The translations under genes were made by a program, and so were the position numbers. From assembly GCF_000276665.1 (NCBI RefSeq), contig NW_004955425.1, forward strand, positions 23,348,928-23,412,927: a stretch of DNA of 64,000 nucleotides. Reading direction: 5' to 3'. Shown here one piece after another: positions 45,690 through 57,875 of this stretch. The DNA is from Chinchilla lanigera (taxonomy: Eukaryota; Chordata; Mammalia; Rodentia; Chinchillidae). The notes beneath the pieces are model-generated. The model saw only the letters and a list, made by a program, of their open reading frames with translations. It was not told the origin of the DNA and did not search any database. How positions within the stretch are numbered: position 1 is the stretch's first letter; each line of letters opens with the position of its first letter.

Positions 45690-46320
45690 ACTGTGGTTTT
45701 CTCAGTTACATGAGTTTCCTCCCCAAAATTCAGGGGAATTCCAGACCATTTTGCAATTAGTTAAGGATTATATTTTCTTATTTTTATTAATTTTATGTAA
45801 AATGGGATTTATCAGTGGAGCATTCATTGACACTGACTTCAATTTATTCTGATGAAACTGACTGACATCTGTGTGTGCTGTTCATCAGTCATCATTTAAA
45901 CCATTCTTAATTGCATTAAATATAAATTAAGACATTCAATTTCAGCCATTATTTTTCATAAAACACTGTGAACTGAGTTTTAGTGGGTCATGAGATCTTA
46001 CATTCAAGATAAATAGGGTAAACTCAAAGCTTACCACTAATGTTCATATTTCACCCTTTGTCGACTATTTCTTTCATTGCTTACCAGATTAGAACAATTA
46101 ATTTGGTCTCTAAAGAGACAGATAGCTGAGGAAGATGTAACTGAGGACTTTTAAACAAATGATTTTGTCATCTTTAGAGATTTCCTGTTTTAAATATGTG
46201 ATTTTAAAAATCCTTGTCTATCTAGATCTAATGATAATTTGAATTGAAATTGTCAGACTAAGTTCTCTGATATGAAGCTGATACATTCGAACCTCGGATT
46301 GTAAGATTTAGAATTACATT
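45690..46320. promoter_or_regulatory. Candidate conserved noncoding element
   Basis: A repeat-free, AT-rich block with TTAATTGCATTAAATATAAATTAAG-type homeodomain sites and a paired CTGACTGACATC / GTTCATCAGTCATC motif. Conservation is inferred from texture. Confidence 0.4.
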
Positions 46321-46879
46321 TTTTAAAGGCTTAGTTAGGCTAATGTAAACTTTTAACATTGTAGTTTAGAATGCTCATGTAAAATTAGCAACATCTGTGA
46401 TATATTATATGCTATGTGGCATAATGTTTCTCTATTCCTACTGTTGATAAATGTATTTTCCCATTAATTTATTCTGGTTTTTTTTGTTAGTCTCTGTCCC
46501 TAATTCTTGTAATTGTCCCTATTAAATGAGAAAAATAATCTTTTTGTCATGTAATGATTAGAATGATAGTGATGCTTACTAATAGTAAATAGTAAGCATT
46601 TATATGATATACTTTAACAAGAAATATATATCCATCCATCCGTCCATGGGTAATATTCACCCCTAAAGAAATATCCAAGTACTACAACCTATGATAGAGA
46701 CCCTGAGAAAATCAGGCCCAGGTGAGAAGCATATTGTTAGTGAGTATAGTTTTAAACAGGAAGTATCAAACATTTAAGAGATCAATGTGTCTAGGCTCTT
46801 ATGCTTATCTTTATCTAGGAATATATGAAGATGTTTTGATGGGTAAAAATTTGTTTCATTTATTATATATTTTTAGTTT
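46321..46879. other. Unique AT-rich DNA
   Basis: No element recognised except a short CATCCATCCGTCCATG run at 46632-46647. Confidence 0.3.
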
Positions 46880-46954
46880 TGTGGCACTGAGGATTGAATC
46901 TGGGGCCTCATGTATGTTAGGCAAGTGCTCTACCACTGAGCTACACTTTCAGCT
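46880..46954 (-). mobile_element. ID SINE, antisense
   Basis: GTGGCACTGAGGATTGAATCTGGGG followed by CTACCACTGAGCTACACTTTCAGC. Confidence 0.8.
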
Positions 46955-48202
46955 TTATTTATCTTTAAACTTTGTCATGACCTACATGACTAAACATTAG
47001 ATCATTCTTAGAAGTTCCCAGAGTCTCCTGGGTGTGCCCACATGCTAAGGTTGTGTTGTGCTGTGCAGCTGATATGCGTTGGAGAATAGCCCTGTGCCAC
47101 TTACCCAGTCATTGGTGAGAGGTTTCCTTCAACAACAAACCAACTAGAACTTTGCCACATCGTTAAACCCTCTTGCTTTCCAATTGAAAGTTGGTCAACA
47201 AAGGAAAGGAAACTGTCACACTTGCCTCTGTTACTTCTATAGTAAAATTTTATATGACTGTTATATACAACATTTACATTCTCATGTCAGTTCAACTGAT
47301 GGAAAACGAGGTGTTGCAATAAGTCTGGAGAAGGGTAGTGATGCAATCATCCCACCAGTTTCTTGCTATTAATGTGTCTCTTACTCATTTTTAAAGATAG
47401 CATAAATGAGAGTACTGAATATAAATGGCTTTTGTAAGTCATCCAGGTCAGTGAAGCATGTCATTGTTTGCAACCTGAGTTCCATGAGAGCCCCTGCTGG
47501 TTGAGAGGTATACCATATATTTTTCTCATAAATGAAAAACACAAACAATATTCACAGCATTTAATGAATATTATAAAATAATACAATATGAGTTTTCATA
47601 GCTGTATGTACTGAGTAGTGTGACCTTAGTGTCATCCTTGAACTATGTAAAAGCCAGATAGAAAGGCATTGTATAATTTATTTTTCCAGATGTAATGTTA
47701 GCAAACATTTTATTATGATTTATATTTTGGTTCCTTGAAAGATGAAGTAAATTCTTTAGTATTAGCATTGCTAATGATTTTAATGAGGCATTAAAATGTT
47801 GCAGTATTATAGGAACATTTTTCTTTCTTTCTTTTTTAAACATTATTTCATTAATATCTCACAGGACTTTTAATCTTAAATTGATGAAAGAACCTAAAAG
47901 CCTAATCCAGAAAGTGTCAAGGAGCATGAGCAGTGGGCAAGAGCCAGGGAAAGGCAAGCTGGGTGATAAGGGGGGCTGATGAGGTGCACTGAGCCAGGAG
48001 CACTCTGTCCTAGGGCAGACTGTTGATGAAATCAAGACAGAACAATTTGATGTTTTTGCTCAGGGCTTTTCTGCCAGAGTCCACAGAAACCTAGCACACA
48101 TAACATAGACTATTTGTACTTCCAGATTAGGTGTGGGGAAGCCAAATACACAAAGGAGCTCTTCCAGGACATGACCGTTTGTTGATTGACTTGTGTTAGA
48201 AG
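46955..48202. other. Unique intergenic DNA
   Basis: No recognisable gene or repeat. Confidence 0.3.
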
Positions 48203-48285
48203 ACCCCAGGGTGTAGCACAGTAGAGGAGCACTTGCTTTGCATGTACAAAGCCCTAGCTTTGATGCCCAGAACCACAAACAGACA
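48203..48285 (+). mobile_element. Diverged ID SINE
   Basis: CCCCAGGGTGTAGCACAGTAG with a GCTTTGATGCCCAGAACC B-box-like region; older than the ID copies at 45, 50 and 58 kb. Confidence 0.6.
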
Positions 48286-48339
48286 ACTGAGTACCCATAG
48301 TACTTAGACTTTCAGAGTTTGACTCCTTTCTGCTGCATA

Positions 48340-48460
48340 CTACTTAATCTAACACTTTCACAGTGTCTTATAGTACACAGAATGCTTTCATGGGTATTGT
48401 ATTGTTTAATTCTCACAATGTCCTTTGTGAACTATGTGATCTTTAGCAGAATTTTTTTTT
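48340..48460 (+). repeat. Possible MIR fragment
   Basis: TTCATGGGTATTGTATTGTTTAATTCTCACAATGTCC recalls the MIR stretch that reads ...catttaatcctcacaa. Weak. Confidence 0.35.
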
Positions 48461-48659
48461 CTCCCCCAAATCATAATACCTATGCAAGAATTGCTATTTG
48501 GGTAACTTACAGTTACTACTAAGTGACCACTCTTCAAGTACAGGGACAAGATGAGAGGTTTCCAAACCTTCATACCTGCTAGCAGATCTCATATGGGTCC
48601 ACGATCCCAGACAGAATGGTTAACTTTATTTTAAGCATTTGAAAAAATTTAAACAACAG

Positions 48660-49090
48660 AGGGACCAAGGACTAAGCAACCTTTGCAACTGCACAGTGGA
48701 AATCCTGGTGCAAAGAGAAACTGTTCTTGAATAAATTCTCCAATGTCACGGGTAAAAATATCCCTTGTCATGGTTTGGCCTCAGCAGCTGTTTGTTCTGC
48801 CTGGATCAGAGCATGGCAGAATCATATTCGGGCTGGACAGTCTCACTATCTTGTACATTGTATTATCTGTAAGCCTGATCCTGCCCTTAAGCAGCCCTCA
48901 AGGCTGTACCTTAAAGCTCCACATGCCCTGTAAGCAAGCCCTCTTATCATCTTTCGCTTTAGAGGATGTGTACACGGGATCTTCAACATGGTCTTTAACT
49001 CAGCCTCACTGCCTTAGACTCTGCTTACCTGGGATTGGATATAGAACCAGAAAATAAAGTATCTCTTGCCTGGAAACCAACTGTAGGGAT
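48660..49090 (+). mobile_element. Possible solo LTR of an endogenous retrovirus
   Basis: GC-richer than its flanks, with a GCCCTGTAAGCAAGCC segment and an AATAAAGTATCTC polyadenylation-type segment near the right end (49053). This layout suggests the right half of an LTR. I do not recognise the family and see no internal genes. Two overlapping frames (48727-49057) are probably fortuitous. Confidence 0.35.
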
Positions 49091-49099
49091 ACGGAACTC

Positions 49100-49200
49100 T
49101 TTTTTGTGCCCTAGGCAGTGATATTTCAAAGTGTGGTTCATGATTCCTTCATACAGCACTTGAATCACTGGGGTGGATGAGGTTGGGGTGGGTGTGAATA
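49100..49200 (+). repeat. MER5-type hAT relic
   Basis: TTTCAAAGTGTGGTTCATGATTCC followed by a CAGCACTTGAATCACTGGGG segment; the start of MER5-like elements. Confidence 0.6.
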
Positions 49201-50125
49201 AGGGAGAAGGAGGGGAGGGGTACGTAATACCATGCAGACTCTTGAGCCCAGCTTTTGCATTAACCTTGTAATGCTGCCATGTGTGTGAGTCTAATAGTTT
49301 TGTGAGGATGAAAAACAATCTTCCAGCCATTGGCCAGGTATCAGGAAAAACTTACAAAGGAGTTGATTACAGTGGAGGTGAGAATGTGGATCTCTTGTTT
49401 TCTAGAGGATTAATAACACCTCCTCAAGAACCCTAAATGTACAGAAAAAATCCTAAAAGCTGAAATGCAAGCTAGCCAGTTATACTGTTTATTGGCTAAT
49501 AAAATAAAACCTCCATTGAGAAGGAGATGCTATAATAACTTGACTAAAATTAAATTTTGGTATTGTCTGTGCATTTGAATTATTCATACTATTCCCAAAC
49601 TCCAAGGCATGAAAAATCTAGACCTGCTTATTCCCTGTTCTGGTAGAGCCATCAGGGAGTACGTGGGAGCCAGTGCTGATGTGAAGAGAGCCATGGACTC
49701 TGTTGCTCCGCCTCATTTGTTTTCAGTACTTAATAGGGCTCAAATTTTCAAAATATCTGGACTCAGATATGAAATCTGGTTCATGTACTACTATACTGGA
49801 CTATTCTCTGCGTGTTGGTATTTATTTTTCCCAAGGATGTGAGCTGACAGAAGTGTCTTATTCTATGGTATGGAGTGCCATTTAACTGTAGTGACTTTTG
49901 GTGCCCCTCAGATCAGGCTGTCAGGAAAATCAGACCCGAGACCTAGACTTGGAGTGCAGCAACTCAAATACCAAGAGGTTTAGCAGTTCTGTGTGTCAGA
50001 AGATGTGTACCTCATAGAACAGATTGGAAAACAAGTCACTCACTGCTCTGACATAAAATTTTGATATCCACTTTAAAATTATATTTTCTTAGTCCTTATT
50101 ACCCCCAGCTCTGCCACCTAAGCAC
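49201..50125. other. Unique intergenic DNA
   Basis: No gene or element recognised. Confidence 0.3.
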
Positions 50126-50127
50126 AA

Positions 50128-50129
50128 AT

Positions 50130-50161
<32 letters not shown>
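50128..50161 (+). repeat. (CA)n microsatellite
   Basis: About 16 CA units. Confidence 0.97.
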
Positions 50162-50162
<1 letters not shown>

Positions 50163-50225
50163 AATTCACTGGATTTACAAATCCTTTCTTAGAGGGAAGG
50201 AAGGTGATGCCAAAAGAAGTACTTC

Positions 50226-50355
50226 AGATGTGTTGTGTAGGGGGCTGGGGATTTAGCTCAGTGGCACAGCACCTGCCTGGCGAGCGAGAGGTTGTGAGTT
50301 TGATTCCCAGTACCAGGAAAACAAAAACAAAAACAAAAAAAAGATGTGTTGTGTA
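50226..50355 (+). mobile_element. ID SINE with perfect target duplication
   Basis: Body 50240-50341 starts GGGGCTGGGGATTTAGCTCA and ends in an (AAAAAC)n tail, between perfect 14-bp repeats AGATGTGTTGTGTA at 50226-50239 and 50342-50355. Low divergence suggests recent insertion. Confidence 0.96.
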
Positions 50356-50539
50356 CATGTACCAATCCCCAGAAGGAATGTAAATATTATGTACTGCAAG
50401 TGTACTAATTAAAAAAATGATATCAAGGCCCAAAAATGTTGAACAGGAAACCCCCTAATAAAATGCATATCTTGGCTTGATTTAATATTTTTCAAAGTGG
50501 ACAGTTTGGTTCAGGGAAATTTTTATTTACAGGTATTTT

Positions 50540-51535
50540 TGTTTTAAGATTGTTTTAGACATTTATTTTAAATTTTTTAATTTTTATTTTAAACAGAAAA
50601 AACAACAGAATAAAAAACAAAGACAAAAACAAAACAACACAAAAACATAAAATAATACAAGATTTCAAAACAAGATGATAGGAATTAACAATGGTTGTTA
50701 TATTACATATTGTTATCTTCAGCAAAGTTGCTCAGATTACCAGATGTAAGAATGCAAGGCTCATCAGACAATTTAAGAAAATAAAAAGTACGAAAAAACA
50801 TTAAAAATGATACAGAGCTTCACGAAGCAAGATGGTATGAACTCAACAATGGTTGTTATATTGCATATTGTTGTCTTCAAATTAGTTGTTCAAATTACCA
50901 GATATAATCATGCAAAATTGGTCAAGAAAAAAATTTAAGTGTTAATTGTTCCTTTCAATAAACCAATAGACATCAGCAATACAATTATCCCAGCTATCCT
51001 TGTATATACATATATATATATATATATTTTTCCCCTTCCTTCTTTCTTTCTTTTCTCCTTTCCTTCATCACAGTTATTCCTTCCCTTTGAGCAATTTCTT
51101 TCCCCTTCACAATATCTATTATACCTTTTGGGTTTTATTTACTCTTTCAGGTTCTTACACTAGGGAGACAATATGATGTTTACACATGCCAGTCTGATTT
51201 ATTTCACTTATGAGTATGGTCTCTAGTTGCATCCACTTACCTATAAAAGCCTCAAGTTTATCTTTTTCATAGCTGAGTAATACTCCCTTGTATAAAAATA
51301 CCACATCTTTTTTTATCCATTCCTCCATGGATGGGTATTTGGGTTGTTTCCAAGATTTAGCTATGACAAATTGCACTGCTATAAATATGGGTGCACATAT
51401 ATCACAGTGGTATGATGTTTTCAGTTTGTATGGAAAAATATCCAGAAGGGGAAATAGCTGGGTTAAGCGGGACCTCTAATCCTAGTTTTGTGATTTCCAC
51501 AGTAGTTTCACCAGTCTGCACTTCCATCAGCAGCA
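50540..51535 (-). mobile_element. L1 3' end, antisense, with duplicated 3' UTR segment
   Basis: Antisense L1 3' UTR and ORF2 end, shared with the 18.2 and 62.8 kb copies (minus-strand [12 protein letters not shown] homologue at 51155-51376 and KKDVVF...). The 3' UTR holds a degenerate tandem duplication of about 125 bp (50634-50758 and 50793-50917). A (TA)n run lies at 51003-51027. Confidence 0.85.
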
Positions 51536-52450
51536 GAGAAGGGAGGACAGATGGATGTGAAGAGTGGAGGCTTATATGATGCCGGCCCACTAGGCAGTGA
51601 AAGAGTTAGCCAATGAGACAAAGAGTTAGGCTGCTTGGAATGTGAGATGATGAAAATAGAGGCTTTTGGAAGTTTTAAAAGTCATGACAAAATTATGTAG
51701 AACTTCTGAACGGTGTCCATGAAGCCCTTAATGGGCTGTTCTGCATAAAGAATATATATTTATTGTGAAAGCAAGAAACCTGCCAGTTAAATTCTTACAT
51801 TAGTTACTCAGTGGTTTAGATGCAAAGAGTTAAAGTCACTGAGGTGTAAAATAGCCACATTAGTCACTGACAGGTCTCTTTTAGGGGATGGATGAAGTCT
51901 CTAAAAGGCTACCTACTGTGTATTGGGTGCTAGTTTTGAGCTTCACGTGTATCCACTTACTTTCTCTCTACAATTACCCTAAAAGGTAGATGTTATTATG
52001 CATATTGTATGGCTTCAGATATTTTCTGCATGCATATTTCCAGTGGCTTCAGATATTTTCTGGCATATGGTTTGTGCTCAGAAATACATCATAATTTCCT
52101 ATTAGTGCCTAGTGTATAGTAGGCACTCAGCAGAGAGTTGGTGAAATAATGTATGTATCAAAGGGTCATCAAATGTTGCTGAAGAGGGAAACTTTCCATG
52201 AGTTAATTTTCAAGACTTCTAAGAAATGTGGTATGATGGGTGGAGGCAGAGTCAGAGAGAAGCCAGAAATTCCAAAGTGAGTTTCATGAATATGACAGGC
52301 CATGACCTGTCTATTAAAGGCCATGACCTGTCTACTTTACCTGATTAAAGTAGAGATGTAGGAAGTCAGCCAGACATTAATGTTAATGATAAAAATCACC
52401 AAAAATACCAGTGGCCTTAAAATTTTATCAACTTGGAGGCTGTTACCATG
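51536..52450. other. Unique DNA with small duplications
   Basis: No gene. GGCTTCAGATATTTTCTG appears at 52010-52027 and again at 52045-52062, and AGGCCATGACCTGTCTA recurs at about 52299 and 52318. Confidence 0.6.
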
Positions 52451-52454
52451 TTGT

Positions 52455-52760
52455 AGTCAGGAATTTATCATTAATTCACTCAGCAAACGTATACTGAACA
52501 TATATGCTGTGCAGGCACAGGACTAGGTAAGGTAATGTTATATAGGTGAAATAAATGTGGTATTTGCTCTTAACGAACTTACAGTCTATTGCAGGAAAAG
52601 AGAAAAGCATATCTATCATATAAGATAATGGTGAGAAATGTACAAGTTGAACACCATAAAGATTCCAGGGAGGAGCAATGACTTCTTTGAAGAATCAGGA
52701 ATTGCTTCTGAGGAGACTGCATTTGAGCTGATATTTGAAGGATGAATAGGACTAGTACCA
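52455..52760 (-). repeat. L2 LINE 3' fragment
   Basis: TTCACTCAGCAAACGTATACTGAAC, CACAGGACTAGGTAAG, CTTAACGAACTTACAGTC and a GAGCTGATATTTGAAGGATGAATAGG section are the antisense L2 end in order. Confidence 0.8.
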
Positions 52761-53205
52761 TAGGAATATGTTTGCTAACCGCTTGGTATGAATTACTGTC
52801 ACCTAAGTCAGAATGGGTTAGAAGGCAGAGCCTGTGTTTGTTTCTTTACTGTGTACCTGGTGTACCCTTCAGTGGTCCAGATGCCTAGCCAAGATGATGC
52901 ATAGTTGTTATTTTTTCCTCTAAAAAAATGTATCTTTTTCTATAACAATTATATCACTGTGTTTTCATAGAGGGAAAACTTGGGACACATGCAATTTTCT
53001 GTTGAAGACATCATTAAGTAGAAGAATTTATTAACAACTACAGTTGAACCAAAGGACACATCAACTGATTGTTAGCTCCCTGCCACCAAATGAAGATATA
53101 TTATCAGTATTTGTGTTAAATATTCCATTTTAACAGTGCAGATACATATTCATTAACAGACAGAATAACCTTAGAGTTTGCACTTTGCAAATGCTTGTTA
53201 CTTTT
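52761..53205. other. Unique intergenic DNA
   Basis: No gene or element recognised. Confidence 0.3.
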
Positions 53206-53209
53206 GCCA

Positions 53210-53620
53210 AGTCTGCCATGGGTTTGAAAACTTTGCATCACCTTCTGCATGTAATCTCAGTGTCTGTCATTCACATGTAGAAAACTCACCTCTCTATTTA
53301 GCCCGTGGTTGGCGAGAGATAGACATTTACAGGGCCCTCTGCCCTTGAGCTGTTCCATTAGCGCATGGAAAGCACCTTGCAGCCTGTGACAAGCGCAGCA
53401 GATCGGCACTAAATCAAAAATCAGTGCCAGCCAGGGATCTAAGCCACCATGAAGGTCACAGCCATCAACTGCATGCCATCTCAATCCAAACAAAACACAC
53501 TGGATACAGGGGATTTTCACAACTCGCCGTGGGTGACAACATTTCGTGTTCAAGTTATCCATAGCAGTGAAACTAGGAACTGACCTTTTCAGTACTTTTA
53601 AGTATTTAATCAAACTTTGA
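53210..53620. promoter_or_regulatory. Candidate conserved noncoding element, GC-richer island in the desert
   Basis: A 400-bp block that is noticeably less AT-rich than its surroundings, free of transposon signatures, and open over 118 codons on - (53257-53613) without any recognisable domain, repeated motif or splice context. A perfect GGCACT...AGTGCC inverted pair lies at 53405-53428. Enhancer is my preferred reading; an exon is possible but unsupported. Confidence 0.45.
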
Positions 53621-54590
53621 AAAAGCTAAATGTAATTTTCTATATTTTGTATTTAAAAACAAAGTGTGATAAAACCTTCACAGCATGGTGGATTTTGATG
53701 AAAATTACTTTTTAAAAAATCCATGTTTGTTTTTAAAAACAACATCATCAGAAGCTTTCTATAAAAATAACTTTATTTGATTTCTTGCTTTGAAAAATGT
53801 TACTAATCCATCATGAAATGAATAATTGATTCTTTAAACTACCCAGTTTGGTTTATTCTGAGAATTTATAATTAGCATTTATATTAAATAGGAAATACAA
53901 TTTTTTCTGTTTTAGTAAGAGTTCATTCAGCAGTTCAGTATACTTGATGCTGGTGAATTTGAGTCTACATATAATAGAATTTTTGTAGTATCCAGGGAAG
54001 GATTTTTATAATGTAAGCATTATATAAATGTTGTACACCTAATTTCTTTTCCACCGCTAACTCAGAAATCAAGAAGGAGGAAAGAAAATCAAAATTAAAT
54101 ACTAGATCTTCTATCTAGTTTATAGATTTTATTTTATGTCATTTTGAGAATTAATTGCCTAGGTTAATAGAAAGTGTTAGATAGCTGAGTGCACAAAGCT
54201 GGATTTTACTAAATTAACCTGAAAATGCCTGTGCTTTATAAAATGAAACATGTATATGCAAAAATTATTTTCATAACTGAACTAACATAGTAATGTGATC
54301 TGATTGAATTACATAACACTGCTACGAGGGAAGGGGATAAAAGCTTAGTTCTTCTAAATCTGATGAAATATACAAAGGACCAACATAAAAGATTTATACA
54401 TGTATCTTTACTAAAATAAGCTTTTGCAAATGGCATGCAACAAAGCAATGGATACAGAGCACAGAGTAAAAATGAAATAAATGCAATCTAATCAAGCTCA
54501 GAGCAATCTAAACTATTTTGAAAATATGCCATTTCAGAAACCATGCTTGGACCCAGCTATCTCTGCCACTGAGTGGACTTAACTAACTAG
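53621..54590. other. Unique AT-rich DNA
   Basis: Repeat-free; no gene seen. It may belong to the conserved cluster at 53.2-55.5 kb. Confidence 0.3.
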
Positions 54591-54647
54591 TGAAGTTTCA
54601 GGCAGCAGTGAACCGCAGTGCAGCAGGAGCGTGTGCAATGGGAGAAT

Positions 54648-54664
54648 GCCATCTGCTGGCGAGC
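54648..54664 (+). promoter_or_regulatory. Weak CTCF-like motif
   Basis: GCCATCTGCTGGCGAG resembles a CTCF core, with mismatches, inside a short GC-richer block (54590-54760). Binding is not established. Confidence 0.2.
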
Positions 54665-54929
54665 CCTGTCCATCCTGTGGTGAGGAAGATGTGAGGACAG
54701 AGACCCTGAAGACAGCAGTCAGAGTTTGTGGACACATTGTGCCTTGTAAGAAATCCACTCTCATTAAGCCGGTGCATACCTTTGATATACATTATTCATC
54801 TTAAATTAACTTGATTACTAATTTCATGGAATCACTAGTCAGAAAAGTCTTGAGAGGAAATGGGCTCAAAGGGCTTTTTACTTTTCCTTTTTGCCAATTT
54901 ACAAAGTTTTTGCATTCATCATTCATCAG

Positions 54930-55470
54930 TAGTCAGCCAGTGAGTCTGTTCTATTTAAAAGCTCTGGCTTTTCACTTAATGCATCCCATCTGTTTCTGAA
55001 ATAAATTGCAATAATCCGTGTTTAATTTTAATCAATGTATTACTAAATATGCAAATTATATTAAAAGCCGTGGTTTGAAAAAGCTTTCATTTGTAAATAT
55101 GGTAGCTTAAAACAGGAAGCATATCTAAAAGCCATTTAGCTACAGTAGCCTAACTCTAACACTGTAGCTGATTTATAAAGCAGATCACAAGTTGATCTTT
55201 CTCCCACAAGGGGATATGTAAAACTGTTGCATATCAGATTTTGTTAACATCTGATGGGCTAGTGCTAACAATGTAAGAGACTCATACTTCAGCAACCATG
55301 TCTTTTACATTTAAATTAGGATAATCTTATTCCATTCTACATCTTCCTAATTTTTTTTACACAACCTAACATATGAATTTGCGTGATTGGTTTATGAATC
55401 ACAGTTAAAGCAATTTGAGCAAGCCTTTCAATCAATCTTAAATTTTTAGTGCCTAATTTACTTGTGATTT
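54930..55470. promoter_or_regulatory. Candidate conserved enhancer
   Basis: Dense homeodomain and POU-like sites without transposons: ATGCAAAT at 55049-55056, TAATTTTAATCAATG near 55025 and TTGCATAATTAATTGTGG near 55468. The octamer plus TAAT combination echoes the OTP intron 2 block. Inference. Confidence 0.45.
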
Positions 55471-56360
55471 GCATAATTAATTGTGGAAGGGATCCTTTGG
55501 GAGTCTCCCTTTTTCCCCCTTTTCCTCTTCTTACCTTGTGTCTCAGACACAGACTGGAGAGATTGGAATGGTCCTGAAGATCTCTCAGGCCTGCTGTACG
55601 ACTTTGTTAGGAGTCCATATGTATGTTGCATTATTTCCTCTCATCTGTCTGAGCTAAGGGGTGAATTCTGAATATTACTTGCAAAACAATCCATTTAGCA
55701 TGGCTGTTACTTATTTGTGTATATAGTTACCTAAGAATTGTCTTAAAGGAGGATTTTGTAATTCCTATGTGCAGGCATGAATATGTAGGAATACATATAA
55801 TGTTCATATACATACTAAATTCTGTTGTGTACTCATTGTTGTGCGGTTTTGGGTACTCACCTAGAATGCAGTCTAATCAGTAGTAAGCTAAAGCAAAGTT
55901 TCAGGAATTTTGCTTGGCTATTGTTAAACACAGCATTATTAATGATCAAATCACTCGAGCTTAAAATTAAATTGTAATAAACACAAAGGAAGTAAATGCT
56001 TAAAATTTACCATGTCATCATTATATTCCATTTTAACGTTATCTGTATTCTTAAGGCTGTTTACATCTATTTATATCTGTGTGGTGAAAATACTACATAA
56101 TGGTGTGCTGGTGTACTTTTCTTCACAACTCCACATTGAGAGATTTCACATTGGTAGCTGGAAATTGGCCATGGTGAGAGTGTATACCTCAGAGACTGGA
56201 AAATGCTGAAAATCAAGAAGTTTTTCCCCCTTCTGTCTAGCTGGTTGTTAACTATTTACCATCACACCCTGTCTTTAACCATAGCACACACAAGCATGTC
56301 CTCTGTCATTTATCCTTGGACTACCCTAAGAGATTACCAGGAGCTGTCACAGACACTTTC
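55471..56360. other. Unique intergenic DNA
   Basis: No gene or element recognised; short frames only. Confidence 0.3.
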
Positions 56361-56496
56361 TGTTTATTTTTTGATATGTATTCTAAGGCGCACCTTGAAC
56401 ATACTATGTAGCTGAGGTTGCCCTCTAACCTGTGGCAATCCTCCTGCTTCAGCCTCTCAAGTGCTTGGATTACAGGTGCGTACCACCCTTCCTGGC
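56361..56496 (-). mobile_element. B1 SINE, diverged
   Basis: CACCTTGAACATACTATGTAGC, CAATCCTCCTGCTTCAGCC and CTTGGATTACAGGTGCG in antisense. Confidence 0.8.
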
Positions 56497-57595
56497 TTTC
56501 TTGCACATCCCTCTGTAAAAGTGAAATATATATTTGGCTCCTTCAGGAAACTTAGACCATGGTTTCTTGCTAAACCTTTAAAATTAAATTTCCCCCTACT
56601 GTAGCAGATAATTTGGAAAATACAGAAAAATTATTTTTTCAATGACTTCATTATTTCACAAGGAGAAAGTAATCATATTAATAATTTATTAAGCAGTTTG
56701 TGCTTTACATATTGGTTTACCAGATAACTTATTGCTGAGTTTAAGGGACTACCAAACAATGCTAAGATTAGAATGTGCTAGAAAATTACCTTTGTGGAAT
56801 AAACATATATATATATATATATATATATAATTAGTGTAGACCCATACCACACTATTTTTGTTAAAAATGAACTTATTTCTTGATACAGAAGATTTATTAA
56901 TCACACTTCAGGATGCTTAATGGTGTAAACAAATTAAAAACCTCAGCTTGTGATCTAAGGTCATTTTCAAATTGAAAGCAACCTCAGCCTGCCCTACCAG
57001 GACTAATGATATAAAAATAAAAAGGGCTTAGTCCTCTGGGGAGCTCTGTGTGGGTCAGTGAGGCTCTTTTGGTGAATGCACCAATCTGCTGTGCTTCCAC
57101 GGCCCTTTGTCATCAGACTCCCTGAGAAAGGTAGGCTTCTGCTATTGCCTGGCAGGCACATAAGATTTCTGTTTTCAGTTTCCTTACTTCTCTGTTCTTG
57201 GATTTGTACTCACAGATAATAACTCCAAGTGCACTACAAATGCTGTCACGGTAAATTTCCTCCTGAACAGACAGAATTCAAAATGTATGCTTTTTCTTTA
57301 TAAAATTTGTTATTAATTTGAAATGTGTTAAGGTCAGATGGATAACATTGATGAGTCCCTACATCCCCACTCCTATGCTTTCAAAGTAGAACTTTTGAGT
57401 CCTAAACGTGTGCCCATCTCAGCACTCCCTATGTACAGGTAGCCATGAGACTGACTTGGAGTTTTCATTTGCTTGCTTTTACTCACTATTTTACCATACT
57501 TCTCTTCAAATAGTGAGCAAATAATGAATAATTTTGCATGTATTTTTGCATTCATAAAAAGTCATACTGTATATGTTTTGCGATGCTATTGATTC
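56497..57595. other. Unique AT-rich DNA with (AT)n
   Basis: No gene. An alternating AT microsatellite lies at about 56804-56829. Confidence 0.35.
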
Positions 57596-57728
57596 TGCCA
57601 TTGGTGATTCCCAGAGTGATAATATTCATGACTGTGCCACAGTTTATGCATTCATTCTATTGTTGGTAAGCATTTAGACTATTTCCAGTTTTTCTATTAT
57701 GAAATAGTGTTGCTATACTGCAAGAATT

Positions 57729-57875
57729 GTTTTTTTGAGACAGGGTCTCACTATGTAGTTTAGGCTGGTTTTGAAATTACTACTTTAGCCCAGGTTGGCC
57801 TCGAACTTGTGACAGTCCTGCTGCCTCAGCCTCTGGAATGCTGGGATTACAAGCATGTGCCACCACCCTTGGCTC
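57729..57875 (-). mobile_element. B1 SINE nested in L1
   Basis: TTTTTTTGAGACAGGGTCTCAC, CCTCAGCCTCTGGAATGCTGGG in antisense, with the duplicated middle. Confidence 0.9.

Noticed and set aside
53257..53613. 118-codon minus-strand frame as a gene
   Set aside because: No domain, no splice or promoter context; a noncoding conserved element is simpler. Kept as a finding rather than a CDS.
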